A DNA stretch of 64,000 bases from Candidatus Heimdallarchaeota archaeon (GCA_019056785.1 DXJV01000085.1:1-64000); one strand, 5' to 3'; positions 36,728-46,901 are shown, counted from the stretch's first letter. Translations and numbers: made by a program. The notes: generated from the letters alone by a model not told the origin.

Positions 36728-38851
36728 TTGATTAGAAAGTTATTGATTAGTTATTGGAGGACAAAACCAATAAAGAAGCAAATTAAAGAGCACCCCATTC
36801 TCCCACCTAAGGAAGGTCGTGTAGTAACATTCACTTTTGATGGAAAAGAGTTACAAGGCATAGAGGGGATGGCGGTCGCATCAGTTCTATTTATGAATGA
36901 TATCAAAGTTTTCGGCGAACATTATGTTGATCATTCACCACAAGGTATCTTTTGTGCCAACGGGCAATGCGCGCAATGCACCCTTATAATCGATGGGAAG
37001 CCATTAAAGTCTTGCATGACGGCCTTAAAAGAGGGGATGCGCATTGAAAGTTTGAAAGGCGTACCAGCACTTCCATCAGAGGATGAACCCGTTCCAGTCT
37101 CTAACATACAAACAAAAGAAGTGGAAGTGTTGATTATTGGTGGCGGTCCTTCAGGTCTGTCAGCAGCAAAAGTCCTTGGAGAGAAGAATATCCCTGTGTT
37201 GTTAGTTGATGATAAGGATAGACTTGGCGGGAAATTGGTTCTACAAACGCACAAGTTTTTTGGTTCGGCTGAAGATGTTTATGCTGGGAGACGGGGAATA
37301 GAAATTGCCAAGATTCTTGCAGAGGACTTGCGACAATTGCCCTCTGTTGAAGTTTGGCTTCAGAGCACCGTTGTAGGTGTTTTTAGTGATAAAATTGTTG
37401 GCGTTTTAAGAGAAAATGAGAATTATGTCCTTATTAAACCAAAATATCTCCTCGTCGCCACCGGTGCAAGAGAAAAAATGCTCACTTTCAAAGGAAATAC
37501 TCTGCCGGGTGTCTATGGTGCGGGTGCTTTTCAGACATTAGTAAATCGGGATCTTGTCAAAGCAGCTGAAAAGATTTTCATTGTCGGTGGTGGTAATGTT
37601 GGATTAATTGCCGGCTATCATGCCATACAGGCGGGAATACAAGTTGTCGGTTTAGTCGAAGCGTTACCTCGTTGTGGCGGTTATAAAGTACATGAGGACA
37701 AATTACGACGCTCAGGAGTGCCCATTTTCACCTCTCATACCATCTTATCAGCAAACGGCACAAATAAGGTGGAGTCAGTGACCATTGCAGCCCTGGATGA
37801 AAACTGGCATCCGATAGCTGGAACGGAAAAAACATTCGAATGTGATACAGTGTTAATTGCTGTGGGGTTGGCTTCTGTAGATGAATTTTACCAAAAAGCA
37901 AAGGATTTTGGAATGGAGGTTTGGGTAGCCGGAGATGCCGACGAAATCGCCGAAGCATCAGCAGCGATTTTCACGGGGAGAATTGCTGGCATTAAAATAC
38001 TCGAGACAATGGGGATTGATACAGGAGAAAATATTGAACAACTCGAGCAGAAGGCTGAAATTATGAAAAGCCGACCCCCGCCACCTAAAACGCCCACGGT
38101 TTTTGATCTTGAGGAAGGGGTCTTTCCTGTTTTCCATTGCACCCAAGAAATCCCTTGCGATCCTTGCACGTCTGTTTGCCCGCGTGACCTAATAAAAATG
38201 TCTGGTGATTCCATTCTCTCATTACCATATTTCACTAACGAAGAGCCATGTATTGGCTGTGGAAGATGTGTGGCTGTTTGTCCTGGTTTAGCCATTACTC
38301 TGGCGGACTATCGGAAAGATCCGGACTTTGTTTATGTCACATTACCTTCTGAATTGGGTGAGAAACGCATAAAGAAAGGTGATATTGTTCATATAATGAG
38401 TAATACAACAGAAATTGGTGACTACAAAGTAGAACGAGTGAGAATACTGAAGGAATTCCCGAAGACCGAGCTGGTAACAGTCAAACTTCCGAAAGAGCAA
38501 GCAAAAGAAGCAACAGGAATTTTGGTGCAAAGGGTGGAAAGCTATTCAGAACCAATGGAGATTTATCATAAAGAAGCTCTGGCAGATGAAGCTATTGTTT
38601 GCCGTTGCGAGCGTGTCACCGCAGGGGAAATTCGTAAGTGGATACGGAGAGGGATTGTTGATATGAATGAATTAAAAGCAATTACTCGTGCGGGGATGGG
38701 AGCATGTGGTGGAAAGACTTGTAACCTTCTTATTCAGCGAATCTTTCGTGAAGAAGGCATCAAAGATGTAGTGCCTGGAACACCTCGACCATTGTTTGTC
38801 GAAGTACCGCTGGGTATTTTCGCCGGGACCAAAAAGGAGGAAGAAAAATGA
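36728..38851 (+). CDS. multi-domain FAD/Fe-S dehydrogenase alpha subunit
   Basis: The product is 707 aa from TTG. Domains in order: a Fer2_4-type 2Fe-2S domain (C76, C81, C84, C96); an FAD/NAD disulfide-oxidoreductase fold with GGGPSG (138-143) and a second GGGNVG nucleotide site; a ferredoxin-like pair of Cys clusters (~470-525, CDPCTSVCP and CIGCGRCVAVCP); and a C-terminal BFD-type 2Fe-2S domain (CRCERVTAGEI ... CGGKTC). The layout matches alpha subunits of dye-linked proline or sarcosine-type dehydrogenases. ATGA overlap with the next gene shows a complex with it. Confidence 0.85.
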   Translation: MIRKLLISYWRTKPIKKQIKEHPILPPKEGRVVTFTFDGKELQGIEGMAVASVLFMNDIKVFGEHYVDHSPQGIFCANGQCAQCTLIIDGKPLKSCMTALKEGMRIESLKGVPALPSEDEPVPVSNIQTKEVEVLIIGGGPSGLSAAKVLGEKNIPVLLVDDKDRLGGKLVLQTHKFFGSAEDVYAGRRGIEIAKILAEDLRQLPSVEVWLQSTVVGVFSDKIVGVLRENENYVLIKPKYLLVATGAREKMLTFKGNTLPGVYGAGAFQTLVNRDLVKAAEKIFIVGGGNVGLIAGYHAIQAGIQVVGLVEALPRCGGYKVHEDKLRRSGVPIFTSHTILSANGTNKVESVTIAALDENWHPIAGTEKTFECDTVLIAVGLASVDEFYQKAKDFGMEVWVAGDADEIAEASAAIFTGRIAGIKILETMGIDTGENIEQLEQKAEIMKSRPPPPKTPTVFDLEEGVFPVFHCTQEIPCDPCTSVCPRDLIKMSGDSILSLPYFTNEEPCIGCGRCVAVCPGLAITLADYRKDPDFVYVTLPSELGEKRIKKGDIVHIMSNTTEIGDYKVERVRILKEFPKTELVTVKLPKEQAKEATGILVQRVESYSEPMEIYHKEALADEAIVCRCERVTAGEIRKWIRRGIVDMNELKAITRAGMGACGGKTCNLLIQRIFREEGIKDVVPGTPRPLFVEVPLGIFAGTKKEEEK

Positions 38852-40014
38852 CGACTTACGATGTGATTGTCATTGGCGCGGGCAGCGTTGGCGTACCATT
38901 AACGAAAATCCTCGCTGAAACAGGCTTAAAGGTTCTATGCATTGACCAACATCCCTCTCCGGGTCAAGGGGATAATAAACATGCCATAGGTGGCATCAGG
39001 GCTACCCATAGCCAAAAAGGGAAAATCTGGGTTGCTTTACGTTCACTCGAGATCCTACGAACTTGGGAAGAAAAATATGGCGAAGACATCGACTGGATAG
39101 AAGGTGGCTACCTCTTTGTCGCTTATAGAGAGGAAGAGGAACGGCTACTCAAAGAAACTATCAAGTTTCAAAAAAAACAAGGACTGAATATCAATTGGAT
39201 TGATGCCGAAGAGGTAAATGAACTTGTCCCGGGTATAACTTCTGAAGGGTTATTGGGTGGCACATATTCTCCGGAGGATGGGCATGCAAACTCCTTACTA
39301 ATTAATCATGCCTTCTATAGTCAAGCATTGATTAATGGCGCGGAATTCAAATTTAAGGAAGCGGTCACAGATATCATTGTTACACATGGCGAAGTCCAAA
39401 GTGTGAGAACAACAAAGAATAGCTATAACGCCATTTTTGTGATCAATGCTGCAGGAGCACATGCACAATACATCGCAAATATGGCTGGAATACAAGTGCC
39501 AGTAATGAGTGACATGCATGAGGCGGGGATAACAGAACCCGTGAAACGCTTCTTCGATCCATTGGTGGTTGACATTAGACCCCAGCAAAATGAATTGTTT
39601 GGCAATTCGAAGAATTATTATTTCTACCAAAACAAGCTTGGACAGATTATCTTTTGCATTACACCAGACCCACCACAATATGGTTTGAGTACACAAGAAA
39701 CAAGTCAGTTCCTTCCGCAAGTCTCACAACGACTTGTTAACCTTGTTCCTCGATTAAGAAATATCAAAGTCAGACGAACTTGGCGGGGGCGGTATCCAAA
39801 TACACCTGATGGTATGCCCATTGTTGGCCCTGTAAAAGGAGTAGAAGGCTATATCAATGTCGTTGGCCTTGGTGGCCAGGGATTAATGCTTGGCCCAGGT
39901 CTAAGTGAAGTCGTTGCGAGATTCATCAATGATAAAATGACAGAACGTGACCAATTAATTTTCGAAGAATTCTCCCTTTACCGGAACTTTAGCAGTCAAG
40001 AGTTACTTAAGTGA
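38848..40014 (+). CDS. FAD-dependent amino acid dehydrogenase beta subunit (DAO fold)
   Basis: The product is 388 aa. The dinucleotide motif DVIVIGAGSVGVPLTKILAE is at the start, HAIGGIRATHSQKG binds FAD, and the C-terminal RRTWRGRYPNTPDGMPIVGP ... VVGLGGQGLMLGP is typical of sarcosine oxidase and proline dehydrogenase beta subunits. It oxidises a secondary or primary amino acid and passes electrons to the alpha subunit encoded immediately upstream. The substrate (proline, sarcosine, glycine-type) is open. Confidence 0.85.
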   Translation: MTTYDVIVIGAGSVGVPLTKILAETGLKVLCIDQHPSPGQGDNKHAIGGIRATHSQKGKIWVALRSLEILRTWEEKYGEDIDWIEGGYLFVAYREEEERLLKETIKFQKKQGLNINWIDAEEVNELVPGITSEGLLGGTYSPEDGHANSLLINHAFYSQALINGAEFKFKEAVTDIIVTHGEVQSVRTTKNSYNAIFVINAAGAHAQYIANMAGIQVPVMSDMHEAGITEPVKRFFDPLVVDIRPQQNELFGNSKNYYFYQNKLGQIIFCITPDPPQYGLSTQETSQFLPQVSQRLVNLVPRLRNIKVRRTWRGRYPNTPDGMPIVGPVKGVEGYINVVGLGGQGLMLGPGLSEVVARFINDKMTERDQLIFEEFSLYRNFSSQELLK

Positions 40015-40032
40015 GCCATGAAAGATCGGCAG

Positions 40033-40545
40033 CTAAGCATTACTACTGTTCAAAAATTCATGAACAAACGACCGTACTTTCTGGAATTCCACCCAAGAAA
40101 GAGGTTGAGAAGTGAAGCGCGCTTTTTCATAGAGAGCAAACATTTTTTTAGCGTTGGGAAGAGAAAGGGAAGGTGCCCCGGCTAAAAGTCGGAGAAGCTC
40201 GTCGGATGGGACAGTTAATGCTTTCGTAATCGAAAGTTCTTCTCTACAAAATAGTTTGAAGGCATAAAAGAGAACAATTACAGCTTCAGCATATTTTTCT
40301 TCTCGAGCAAATTTTTCAGCTCTGGATAGAACCGTTTCTATTGGCATTTGGTTGTTTAAATTCTCTTCGACTTCTGCCCGAAGATAACGAAGTTTTTTCT
40401 TTCGGAGAGTTTTTACTAACACATATAAAAGGATACTACCACAAGCTACCCCGAAAATGATTCCGAAGATGGTAAAGAGATCCAATGAAAATTTTCTCCT
40501 ACTCGAGTTTTTTATAACAGTTAATATTACTTCCAACTCTTGCAA
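40033..40545 (-). CDS. membrane-anchored DUF4129-like protein
   Basis: The product is 170 aa: one membrane helix (~22-45), a basic stretch (KTLRKKKLRYLR), then a helical cytosolic domain with EKYAEAVIVLFYAFKLFCREEL, PSDELLRLL and a final LSWVEFQKVRSFV. This resembles the C-terminal DUF4129 domain found behind transglutaminase-like membrane proteins. Here it stands alone. The resemblance is by pattern. Confidence 0.55.
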   Translation of the reverse strand: MQELEVILTVIKNSSRRKFSLDLFTIFGIIFGVACGSILLYVLVKTLRKKKLRYLRAEVEENLNNQMPIETVLSRAEKFAREEKYAEAVIVLFYAFKLFCREELSITKALTVPSDELLRLLAGAPSLSLPNAKKMFALYEKARFTSQPLSWVEFQKVRSFVHEFLNSSNA

Positions 40546-40991
40546 TAACTAACTACTACTACTAGGGTTAGAAAAAGTCTATTAAAATGTAGTGAAAAAT
40601 TTCTTCTTTTTAAAATTAATGTTCGATAACCAGTCAAAATTCTCATTTTAGAGCTGGAGTATCTATACTGCAAGTTCCAAATATCCATCCTTTAATGAAC
40701 TTCTTTTTCCAGCTGGAATCATAGCGGTGTCATTTGAGTGAGTCCATTGATATGTGTCGACTTTGAAACTATTTCTTTAAGAATTCATAATAAAAAATAA
40801 TTTTAATGTAACTTTTTTCTTTATATGCATCCTTATACAAATCGACTAAAAGTATTTATTAATACAATTGACTTATTTTGAAAGAGAGCAGTGCTTGCCA
40901 GAGTATAAAAGGCAATTATTACTATTCATCAATAAAAATAACTCCTCCAACAAATATCTATGTCAATATAACTAAAGTGGGTGACCTACCG
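40546..40991. other. intergenic region upstream of pyruvate kinase
   Basis: AT-rich and without a convincing gene. A frame in phase with pyruvate kinase opens at TTG 40878, but residues 1-38 have no family resemblance. A TATA-like stretch lies near 40853-40864. No tRNA or repeat seen. Confidence 0.4.
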
Positions 40992-42455
40992 GTGGTAAAG
41001 CGAGCAAAAGTTAGGAATAAAAATTTTGCCAAAACAAAAATTGTTTGCACAATTGGCCCCAAGTCGGAAGACGAAGCAACCATCGAAGAGATGATTATCA
41101 CCGGTATGGATGTCGCTCGTTTGAATTTTTCTCACGGAACTCATGAATGGCATCGAAAGGTTTTCGAAAGAATTCGCACATTATCCGACGAAATCGCCAT
41201 TCTTTTTGACTTGCAAGGACCAAAAATTCGTTTAGGAGAAATTGAAGGACAAATTACCCTCACTCGAGGGCAAGACATTATCTTAACCACCGAAGACATT
41301 CTCGGAAAAGAGAATCGCTTTAGTGTTTCCTTGAAGACGCTACCCGAAACACTCAAGAAAAATGACCTTATTTACATAAATGATGGCATTATTAGCTTGC
41401 GAGTTCTTAAGGTGGAAGAGACAGAAATTTTTTGCCGTGTTCTTTCTTCAGGCATTATCTCGAGTAAAAAAGGAATCAATATCCCAAATGTTGAACTAAA
41501 TGTCCCGTGTTTAACAACCAAAGATAAAAACGACCTTGCTTTCGCTCTTTCTCTCGAGCCTGATTATCTTGCACTCTCTTTTGTGCGAATCGCTGAAGAT
41601 GTTAAAGCACTTCGAGCATTGATTAATGAAGAAGGCTTAACTATTCCTATTATCAGTAAGATAGAGCATGCATTTGCAGTGCGAAATTTTGATGCCATCT
41701 TGAAAGAAACAGATGCAATTATGGTTGCTCGCGGGGATCTTGGAATAGAAACGCCGGTGGAAAAATTACCACTCTTGCAGAAAGAATTGATACGTAAATG
41801 CAATTTCGCAGGGAAACCGGTTATTACAGCAACACAAATGCTCGAGTCAATGACAAACAACCCAAGACCAACACGGGCAGAGGTGAATGATGTAGCTAAC
41901 GCTATTTTTGATGGCACCGACGCAGTAATGCTTAGTGCAGAAACAGCAATAGGAAAATATCCAATTCATGCTATTCGCTTAATGAATAAAATTGCATTGA
42001 ATGTGGAAAAAGAATTGCACTGGAGGGACTATCCAAAACAAAAAATCCCAAAAGAAGAGCTTGTGGCGGAAAATCTTGCAACAGCTGCCGGCATGCTCGT
42101 CGAAAAGATGCCTGTGAAAGGAATCATTGCATTTACAGAAGGAGGTTTTAGTGCGAGACTAATAGCCAAACACCGGCCAAGTGCCCGAATCTTCGTAGCA
42201 ACCCCAAGTAAAAAAGTTGTTCGTGAATTAGGGCTTATTTGGGGGTGTTTGCCACTCTTGGTGAAAGAATATCAAAATATTGACCAAATGGTCGTGGAAA
42301 CTGTAAACTACGCAAAGAACATCGGCTATTTTAAGGATGATGATATAATTATCATAGTCTCAGGCTCACGCCTATCTCCCGGGAAGACGAATTTACTACG
42401 AGCATATACTGTTGGTGATATTCCTTCTCCGGAAGAATTTAATGCCATCCTCTAA
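40992..42455 (+). CDS. pyk: pyruvate kinase
   Basis: Counting from GTG at 40992 the product is 487 aa, the usual length; a GGGTGA Shine-Dalgarno ends ~8 bases before it. The in-frame TTG at 40878 would add 38 unrelated residues. Marks include TKIVCTIGPKSED, ARLNFSHGTHEWH, LFDLQGPKIRLGE, the catalytic ISKIEHAFAVRNFD, MVARGDLGIETP, and ITATQMLESMTNNPRPTRAEVNDVANAIFDGTDAVMLS. It converts phosphoenolpyruvate and ADP to pyruvate and ATP. Single gene, convergent with the next. Confidence 0.95.
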   Translation: MVKRAKVRNKNFAKTKIVCTIGPKSEDEATIEEMIITGMDVARLNFSHGTHEWHRKVFERIRTLSDEIAILFDLQGPKIRLGEIEGQITLTRGQDIILTTEDILGKENRFSVSLKTLPETLKKNDLIYINDGIISLRVLKVEETEIFCRVLSSGIISSKKGINIPNVELNVPCLTTKDKNDLAFALSLEPDYLALSFVRIAEDVKALRALINEEGLTIPIISKIEHAFAVRNFDAILKETDAIMVARGDLGIETPVEKLPLLQKELIRKCNFAGKPVITATQMLESMTNNPRPTRAEVNDVANAIFDGTDAVMLSAETAIGKYPIHAIRLMNKIALNVEKELHWRDYPKQKIPKEELVAENLATAAGMLVEKMPVKGIIAFTEGGFSARLIAKHRPSARIFVATPSKKVVRELGLIWGCLPLLVKEYQNIDQMVVETVNYAKNIGYFKDDDIIIIVSGSRLSPGKTNLLRAYTVGDIPSPEEFNAIL

Positions 42456-42472
42456 AGACAGGGTTGCGTTCC

Positions 42473-43600
42473 TTAACTCATTTGTTGTATAAGTGACATT
42501 ATTCGTTCGATTACTTTTTGATCCCCCAAGATTTGGAAATACTCAATCAAATCTCTGAGAAAGAGTCGAGCTTCCAGTGTATGTCCTAATTCTGCCATCA
42601 GTTGTGCATGGTCAATGAGTTTTAAGCAAAGATTGTACTCATATTTTGATGGGTTGTCTTTTGAAAGATAGCCGTTTAATTCAAAGCCAAAAAATTTCAA
42701 GGGAATCTTCTGAGGAGTAATTAACCGCTTAATTTTCCGGTCATATTTTGCCCGTTGCAATTTAATCATAATATCTTGTTTCATTGCTGCATTTAGTTCT
42801 TTAGAGATTTCAGTGAGAGCTCTGCTCTTCAAGGATTCAGTGACAAGAAAGTTTATGTGCAGATCCAAAGCTAAAAAGACATTCCCTTCCTTTGTTTTGG
42901 AATCCAGTTTTTTAACTTCACAGGGAACTTGAATTTCAATAACTCTATCCAGAATTCTTTTCTCTCGTTCCAGGTCCGCAAGACGGGAGTGGGCATCTTT
43001 ATTGAAAGTAATTTCATCCCAATAAAGATCGATGCCATCATACAAAGCTTTTTTCAAACTCTCTTGTGACTCGAGAACCGAAGCAGCAGTCTCGAATTCT
43101 AACGTGTAGATGAATCGCAGCAAGTTACTTGGAGAGAAGGCGCGTGTCTGCGCAGCAATAGTCCGTGGTGTTGTAGGTGTTATTTGATAATAATTGATAG
43201 CAACCAAACCAACAGTTACCAGGAATTGAGCAAACTTAGACTCAGCAATTTGCCGGTTTATTTCTGGAAGAAGAGTTGGAGATTGTTCTTCAAGTTGATA
43301 CACAGCAAGACCAACAACCTCGAGGTTAAAAGGGAGCATATATTTGAATGCCTGAATCTCCGAAAGCTCTTCCTTAGTGGGTATAATGCTTTGTTCTTTT
43401 ACAGTTGTGCCTTCTGTAGTTCTAAAATGAACAGCAGTAAGAACAGTGACCTCCTTTCTTTCTGGTTCTATCGTTCCAAGTAGAATTGAGAAGCGCAAAT
43501 CTTTTGAGTGTTCTAAACAGATTGTTCGCAAATCGTTAAGCAAGGGCTCATTAATAACAAGTGACAAACAACTCACCACTAAAGGATAACCATCTGCCAA
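42473..43600 (-). CDS. unknown protein, possible MPN-like N-terminal domain
   Basis: The product is 375 aa, unrecognised. Residues ~15-170 alternate strands and helices in a way that recalls an MPN/JAB fold (LNDLRTICLEHSKDLRFSILLGT, then EVTVLTAVHFRTTEG and EVVGLAVYQL). The metal-binding JAMM residues (HxH...D) are absent, so at most it is a scaffold version. The C-terminal half is helical and ends in a TPR-like pair (LGHTLEARLFLRDLIEYFQILGD). There is no membrane segment. Confidence 0.5.
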   Translation of the reverse strand: MADGYPLVVSCLSLVINEPLLNDLRTICLEHSKDLRFSILLGTIEPERKEVTVLTAVHFRTTEGTTVKEQSIIPTKEELSEIQAFKYMLPFNLEVVGLAVYQLEEQSPTLLPEINRQIAESKFAQFLVTVGLVAINYYQITPTTPRTIAAQTRAFSPSNLLRFIYTLEFETAASVLESQESLKKALYDGIDLYWDEITFNKDAHSRLADLEREKRILDRVIEIQVPCEVKKLDSKTKEGNVFLALDLHINFLVTESLKSRALTEISKELNAAMKQDIMIKLQRAKYDRKIKRLITPQKIPLKFFGFELNGYLSKDNPSKYEYNLCLKLIDHAQLMAELGHTLEARLFLRDLIEYFQILGDQKVIERIMSLIQQMS

Positions 43601-43746
43601 TTATTAAAGATGTCTAAAAAATAGGTTAAAAGTTAAACAGAGGACATACTTAGTAAGGCAGCTGTTAAAAGATAAAAAGGAATAAAAACCTAAACAAAAT
43701 ACTTTTGAATCACGAAAAAATTATCGCGATAAAGCTTTGTGGATTG

Positions 43747-44700
43747 ATGAAAATGAAAAGAGTACTGGTTATTGGTGCCGGTGGACAAATCGGAAGCGAG
43801 CTTGTCCCCTTTCTCAGGAAAAAATATGGGAATGAAAATGTCATCGCAACAGGTAGACGAACCAAGCTACCAGAAACGATTACTGAGCATGGCCCTTGGA
43901 TGTACCTCGATGCCCTAAATCAAGATTCACTGAAAAAAGTGATCTATGAAAAGTCCATTGATATTGTTTATCATATGGCTTCCATTCTCTCAGCAACTGG
44001 AGAAAAAATGCCGCAGACCGCTTGGGACATTAACATTAATGGTTTGATAAATGTCTTAGAAGTCTCGAGAAGATATGATGTCGAACGAGTGATCTGGCCA
44101 AGTTCTATCGCTGCTTTTGGGCCAACTACTCCTAGAGAAAACACGCCAAACGAAACCATCTTACAACCAACAACAATGTATGGAATCACAAAAGTTGCAG
44201 GAGAATTACTGGCAGAATATTACTTCAAAAAGTACGGTTTACTAACATTATCCATGCGTTTACCCGGTATTATCAGTAGCGAAACTCCTCCCGGAGGAGG
44301 GACAACTGATTACGCAGTAGAAATATTTTATGAAGCAATAAAGCATAAAAAATATACTTGCTTCTTACGAGAAGACACAATGCTCCCAATGCTGTACCAA
44401 CCAGATTGCCTTCAATGCCATCTGGATTTTGCTGAAAAAGATCCATCACTATTTAAACGCCATGTTTACAACGTTACAGGAATGTCATTTACTGCTGGAG
44501 AACTTGTGGCAGAAATAAAGAAACATATTCCGGAACTTAAAGTAGAATACAAACCAGATTTCCGTCAAGAAATAGCTGATTCTTGGCCAAAATCAATCGA
44601 TGACTCTCTTGCGCGTAAAGAATGGGGATGGAATCCAAAGTATGACCTCGCCGCAATGACAAAAGACATGATAGAAAAACTTAGCAAACGGTTGAAGTAA
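43747..44700 (+). CDS. SDR-type L-threonine 3-dehydrogenase
   Basis: The product is 317 aa when started at ATG 43747; the frame is open from 43705. It has the nucleotide motif VLVIGAGGQIGSELVPFL, the catalytic pair in PTTMYGITKVAGELL, and the family-specific RLPGIISSETPPGGGTTDYAVEIFYEA ... REDTMLPMLY, as in animal mitochondrial TDH. It oxidises threonine to 2-amino-3-ketobutyrate with NAD+. The enzyme for the next step, Kbl, is encoded 2.3 kb downstream on the other strand. Confidence 0.88.
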   Translation: MKMKRVLVIGAGGQIGSELVPFLRKKYGNENVIATGRRTKLPETITEHGPWMYLDALNQDSLKKVIYEKSIDIVYHMASILSATGEKMPQTAWDININGLINVLEVSRRYDVERVIWPSSIAAFGPTTPRENTPNETILQPTTMYGITKVAGELLAEYYFKKYGLLTLSMRLPGIISSETPPGGGTTDYAVEIFYEAIKHKKYTCFLREDTMLPMLYQPDCLQCHLDFAEKDPSLFKRHVYNVTGMSFTAGELVAEIKKHIPELKVEYKPDFRQEIADSWPKSIDDSLARKEWGWNPKYDLAAMTKDMIEKLSKRLK

Positions 44701-44985
44701 AGAATAACCTATCTTCTTCCTTGAGAGATGTTTTTTCTCTCCCTTTTTTCTCTGCTTCTTAATCTTTTTCTTGATATCAGCTCTCCTTATACTGTCTTTT
44801 TCTTCAATTATGTCTATTGTGAAATATTGTGGATTTGTTATTTTTTTAATCCTTTTTAGAAAAAATCTGATAAAAAGTTAAGGCACCTAATAACTTCCAA
44901 ATGTTTACAATCGCTTCGATTTAACTTGTGTATTAAGTATTACAAAAAGTTTTTTAATGGATAAAAAAACAAGCCACCCCCTTTT

Positions 44986-44998
44986 CGTCATATTGACG
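44986..44998. promoter_or_regulatory. short inverted repeat, candidate operator
   Basis: CGTCA-TAT-TGACG is a perfect 5-base inverted repeat 28 bases before a TATA-like box and ~80 bases before the TTG of the fusion gene at 45078. Its position suits a regulator site. No second copy was found nearby. Confidence 0.35.
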
Positions 44999-45025
44999 CA
45001 TCAGTTAATCAGAAAAAAGGAACGG

Positions 45026-45071
45026 TTTATATTAAAATAGCAAACTATATATTATGTATTAATTTGGGTGA
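45026..45071 (+). promoter_or_regulatory. TATA-like box and GGTGA ribosome site for the fusion gene
   Basis: TTTATATTAAAA at 45026-45037 is a good archaeal TATA element. GGTGA at 45067-45071 lies 6 bases before the TTG start and matches the archaeal Shine-Dalgarno, which decides the unusual TTG start. Confidence 0.5.
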
Positions 45072-45077
45072 AGCAAA

Positions 45078-46901
45078 TTGAGTGGGTTTGAAGTATCGTT
45101 TTATTTAATAATACTTCTTGTGATAGCTCAATTTGGTGTCTTTGGCTTGTTTGCTTATCTCTACATGAAGAAAAAACAGGCCTCCTTTCTTTCAATTATC
45201 ATCTCAGTAATATTCTTCATTATAAGCAACATTTTGAGCTTATATTTCATTAATCGCCCCCAGGATTGGAAGTTTGATTTCTTTCAAGGGCTTTTAGCGG
45301 CTGCAGGTCTTGCACCGATTGTGGTATTTCTCGAGATTTTCGAGAATGGTTATTCCTTTACACAAAGGAGTTCGCTATCTATTGTCTTTCTAATTGTAAT
45401 CGGGGCAATTAATGGTGCAGCAAAGGCTATCTTTCCATTGCGTGTTGGGAAATTCATCAACCTCATAGCGCCAATAATGTATATTGCAGTTGGTTCTTTT
45501 TACTTGAATACAATTAAAAAAATACGAGAACGAATTCGTTTTGAGAACCAAAAAAAGAAGATACAGGTGATCCGTCTGGGAATTTATTTGACATTCATTA
45601 TCCCAAAATTCGTCATAGGAGCAATCTTAGGGTTAACAGTTTTACCCATATTACTTGCCCTGGTGATACCGTCAAGTACATTTCTACAAAATTATGATGT
45701 AAGCTTCCTTGAAACACCTGAAATGAACCATATCATCGAATTTACCTTGAATGTTTTTCAAACAATCGGCTTAGTGGTGATAAGCTTACCAATTATCTAT
45801 AGCAAATCAGTATTTTTCATGCAATCACGAAAGGTCTCGAAATTAATTGTGATAAATGCTGATGGAACGCCAATCTATTCATTTGATTTCGAATCGAAAA
45901 AAGGCAATAAAATAAAAGATGAAACATTCCTCTTAGAAGCTTATGCCGCAGTAAGTACTCTGGTACAGCGAGGAGGAATAACCAAGCAGCGATTAAGATC
46001 CATACTTTTCGAAGATCTCGAGATTATGACGGAACTGCGAGAGAATTTTGCGGCATTGCTCGTGTGCGATAAGCCAACAAAATTCTTGAGTGAAGCTTTG
46101 GAAGACTTTGCAGATAACTTTGAAACTATTTACCCAAAAACAACATCGTTAAGTGAAATAAAAATACAGAAAATAAAATACAACGCTGAAAAAATGGTCC
46201 AGAAAAGCTTTGGGTTAGCAACAGAAGAATTCGATCAGATAAAAACAATCATACAAGAAGGGTATGATAAAGTTGCAAAAGAATACCTCGCATCGCGGTC
46301 GGAAAATGACCCGGAAGTTAAGCTCCTGCCGGATTTCATGAAACGATTGCCAGTAGGTGCGCGAGTGCTAGATGCAGGGTGTGGTGCGGGAGAACCGGTG
46401 ACAAGAATACTGAGTGAGAAGTTCAAAGTAACAGGTGTAGATATATCGAAAAAACAAATCGAAATTGCGAGAGAGAATTTGCCATTCTGCGACTTCATCT
46501 GGCAGGATATGACCTCACTAACATTCCCAGATGAATACTTTGATGGTATAATCTCTTACTATGCGATACCAAATGTCCCGCGAGAAGAACACAAAGGCTT
46601 ACTGGAAAACTTTTACAGGATGCTGAAACCAAATGGCTTGGCACTGTTATCATTCGGAACATCGGATGAACCAGGAATAGTGGTGGATGATTTCTTCGGA
46701 GTAAAAATGTATTGGTCAAGCTTCGACGCCGGAACAAATATCGATATGTTGAAAGAAGTGGGATTCCACGTTGTTTGGTTAAAATTTATTTTTGATGATA
46801 TTACTGATGAACAACATATTTTTGTCTTAGCACAAAAACTAGAACCAGATTTTATGAATGAGTTGGAAACCATAGAACCCAACGTAGCAGAAGAAATGTA
46901 A
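45078..46901 (+). CDS. fusion: membrane domain, longin/roadblock-like domain, SAM methyltransferase
   Basis: The product is 607 aa, TTG start. Residues 1-245 hold about seven membrane helices. Residues ~254-355 (KLIVINADGTPIYSFDF, then helices and a second ILFEDLEIM ... FAALLVCDKPTKFLSEALEDFADNFETIYP) look like a longin or roadblock-type profilin-fold domain. From ~385 follows a class I methyltransferase with VLDAGCGAGEPVTRIL (430-445), GVDISKKQIEIA and MLKPNGLALLSFG. This combination is unfamiliar to me. It would place a methyltransferase at the membrane under control of a small-GTPase-type docking fold. The reading frame is continuous. Confidence 0.75.
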   Translation: MSGFEVSFYLIILLVIAQFGVFGLFAYLYMKKKQASFLSIIISVIFFIISNILSLYFINRPQDWKFDFFQGLLAAAGLAPIVVFLEIFENGYSFTQRSSLSIVFLIVIGAINGAAKAIFPLRVGKFINLIAPIMYIAVGSFYLNTIKKIRERIRFENQKKKIQVIRLGIYLTFIIPKFVIGAILGLTVLPILLALVIPSSTFLQNYDVSFLETPEMNHIIEFTLNVFQTIGLVVISLPIIYSKSVFFMQSRKVSKLIVINADGTPIYSFDFESKKGNKIKDETFLLEAYAAVSTLVQRGGITKQRLRSILFEDLEIMTELRENFAALLVCDKPTKFLSEALEDFADNFETIYPKTTSLSEIKIQKIKYNAEKMVQKSFGLATEEFDQIKTIIQEGYDKVAKEYLASRSENDPEVKLLPDFMKRLPVGARVLDAGCGAGEPVTRILSEKFKVTGVDISKKQIEIARENLPFCDFIWQDMTSLTFPDEYFDGIISYYAIPNVPREEHKGLLENFYRMLKPNGLALLSFGTSDEPGIVVDDFFGVKMYWSSFDAGTNIDMLKEVGFHVVWLKFIFDDITDEQHIFVLAQKLEPDFMNELETIEPNVAEEM

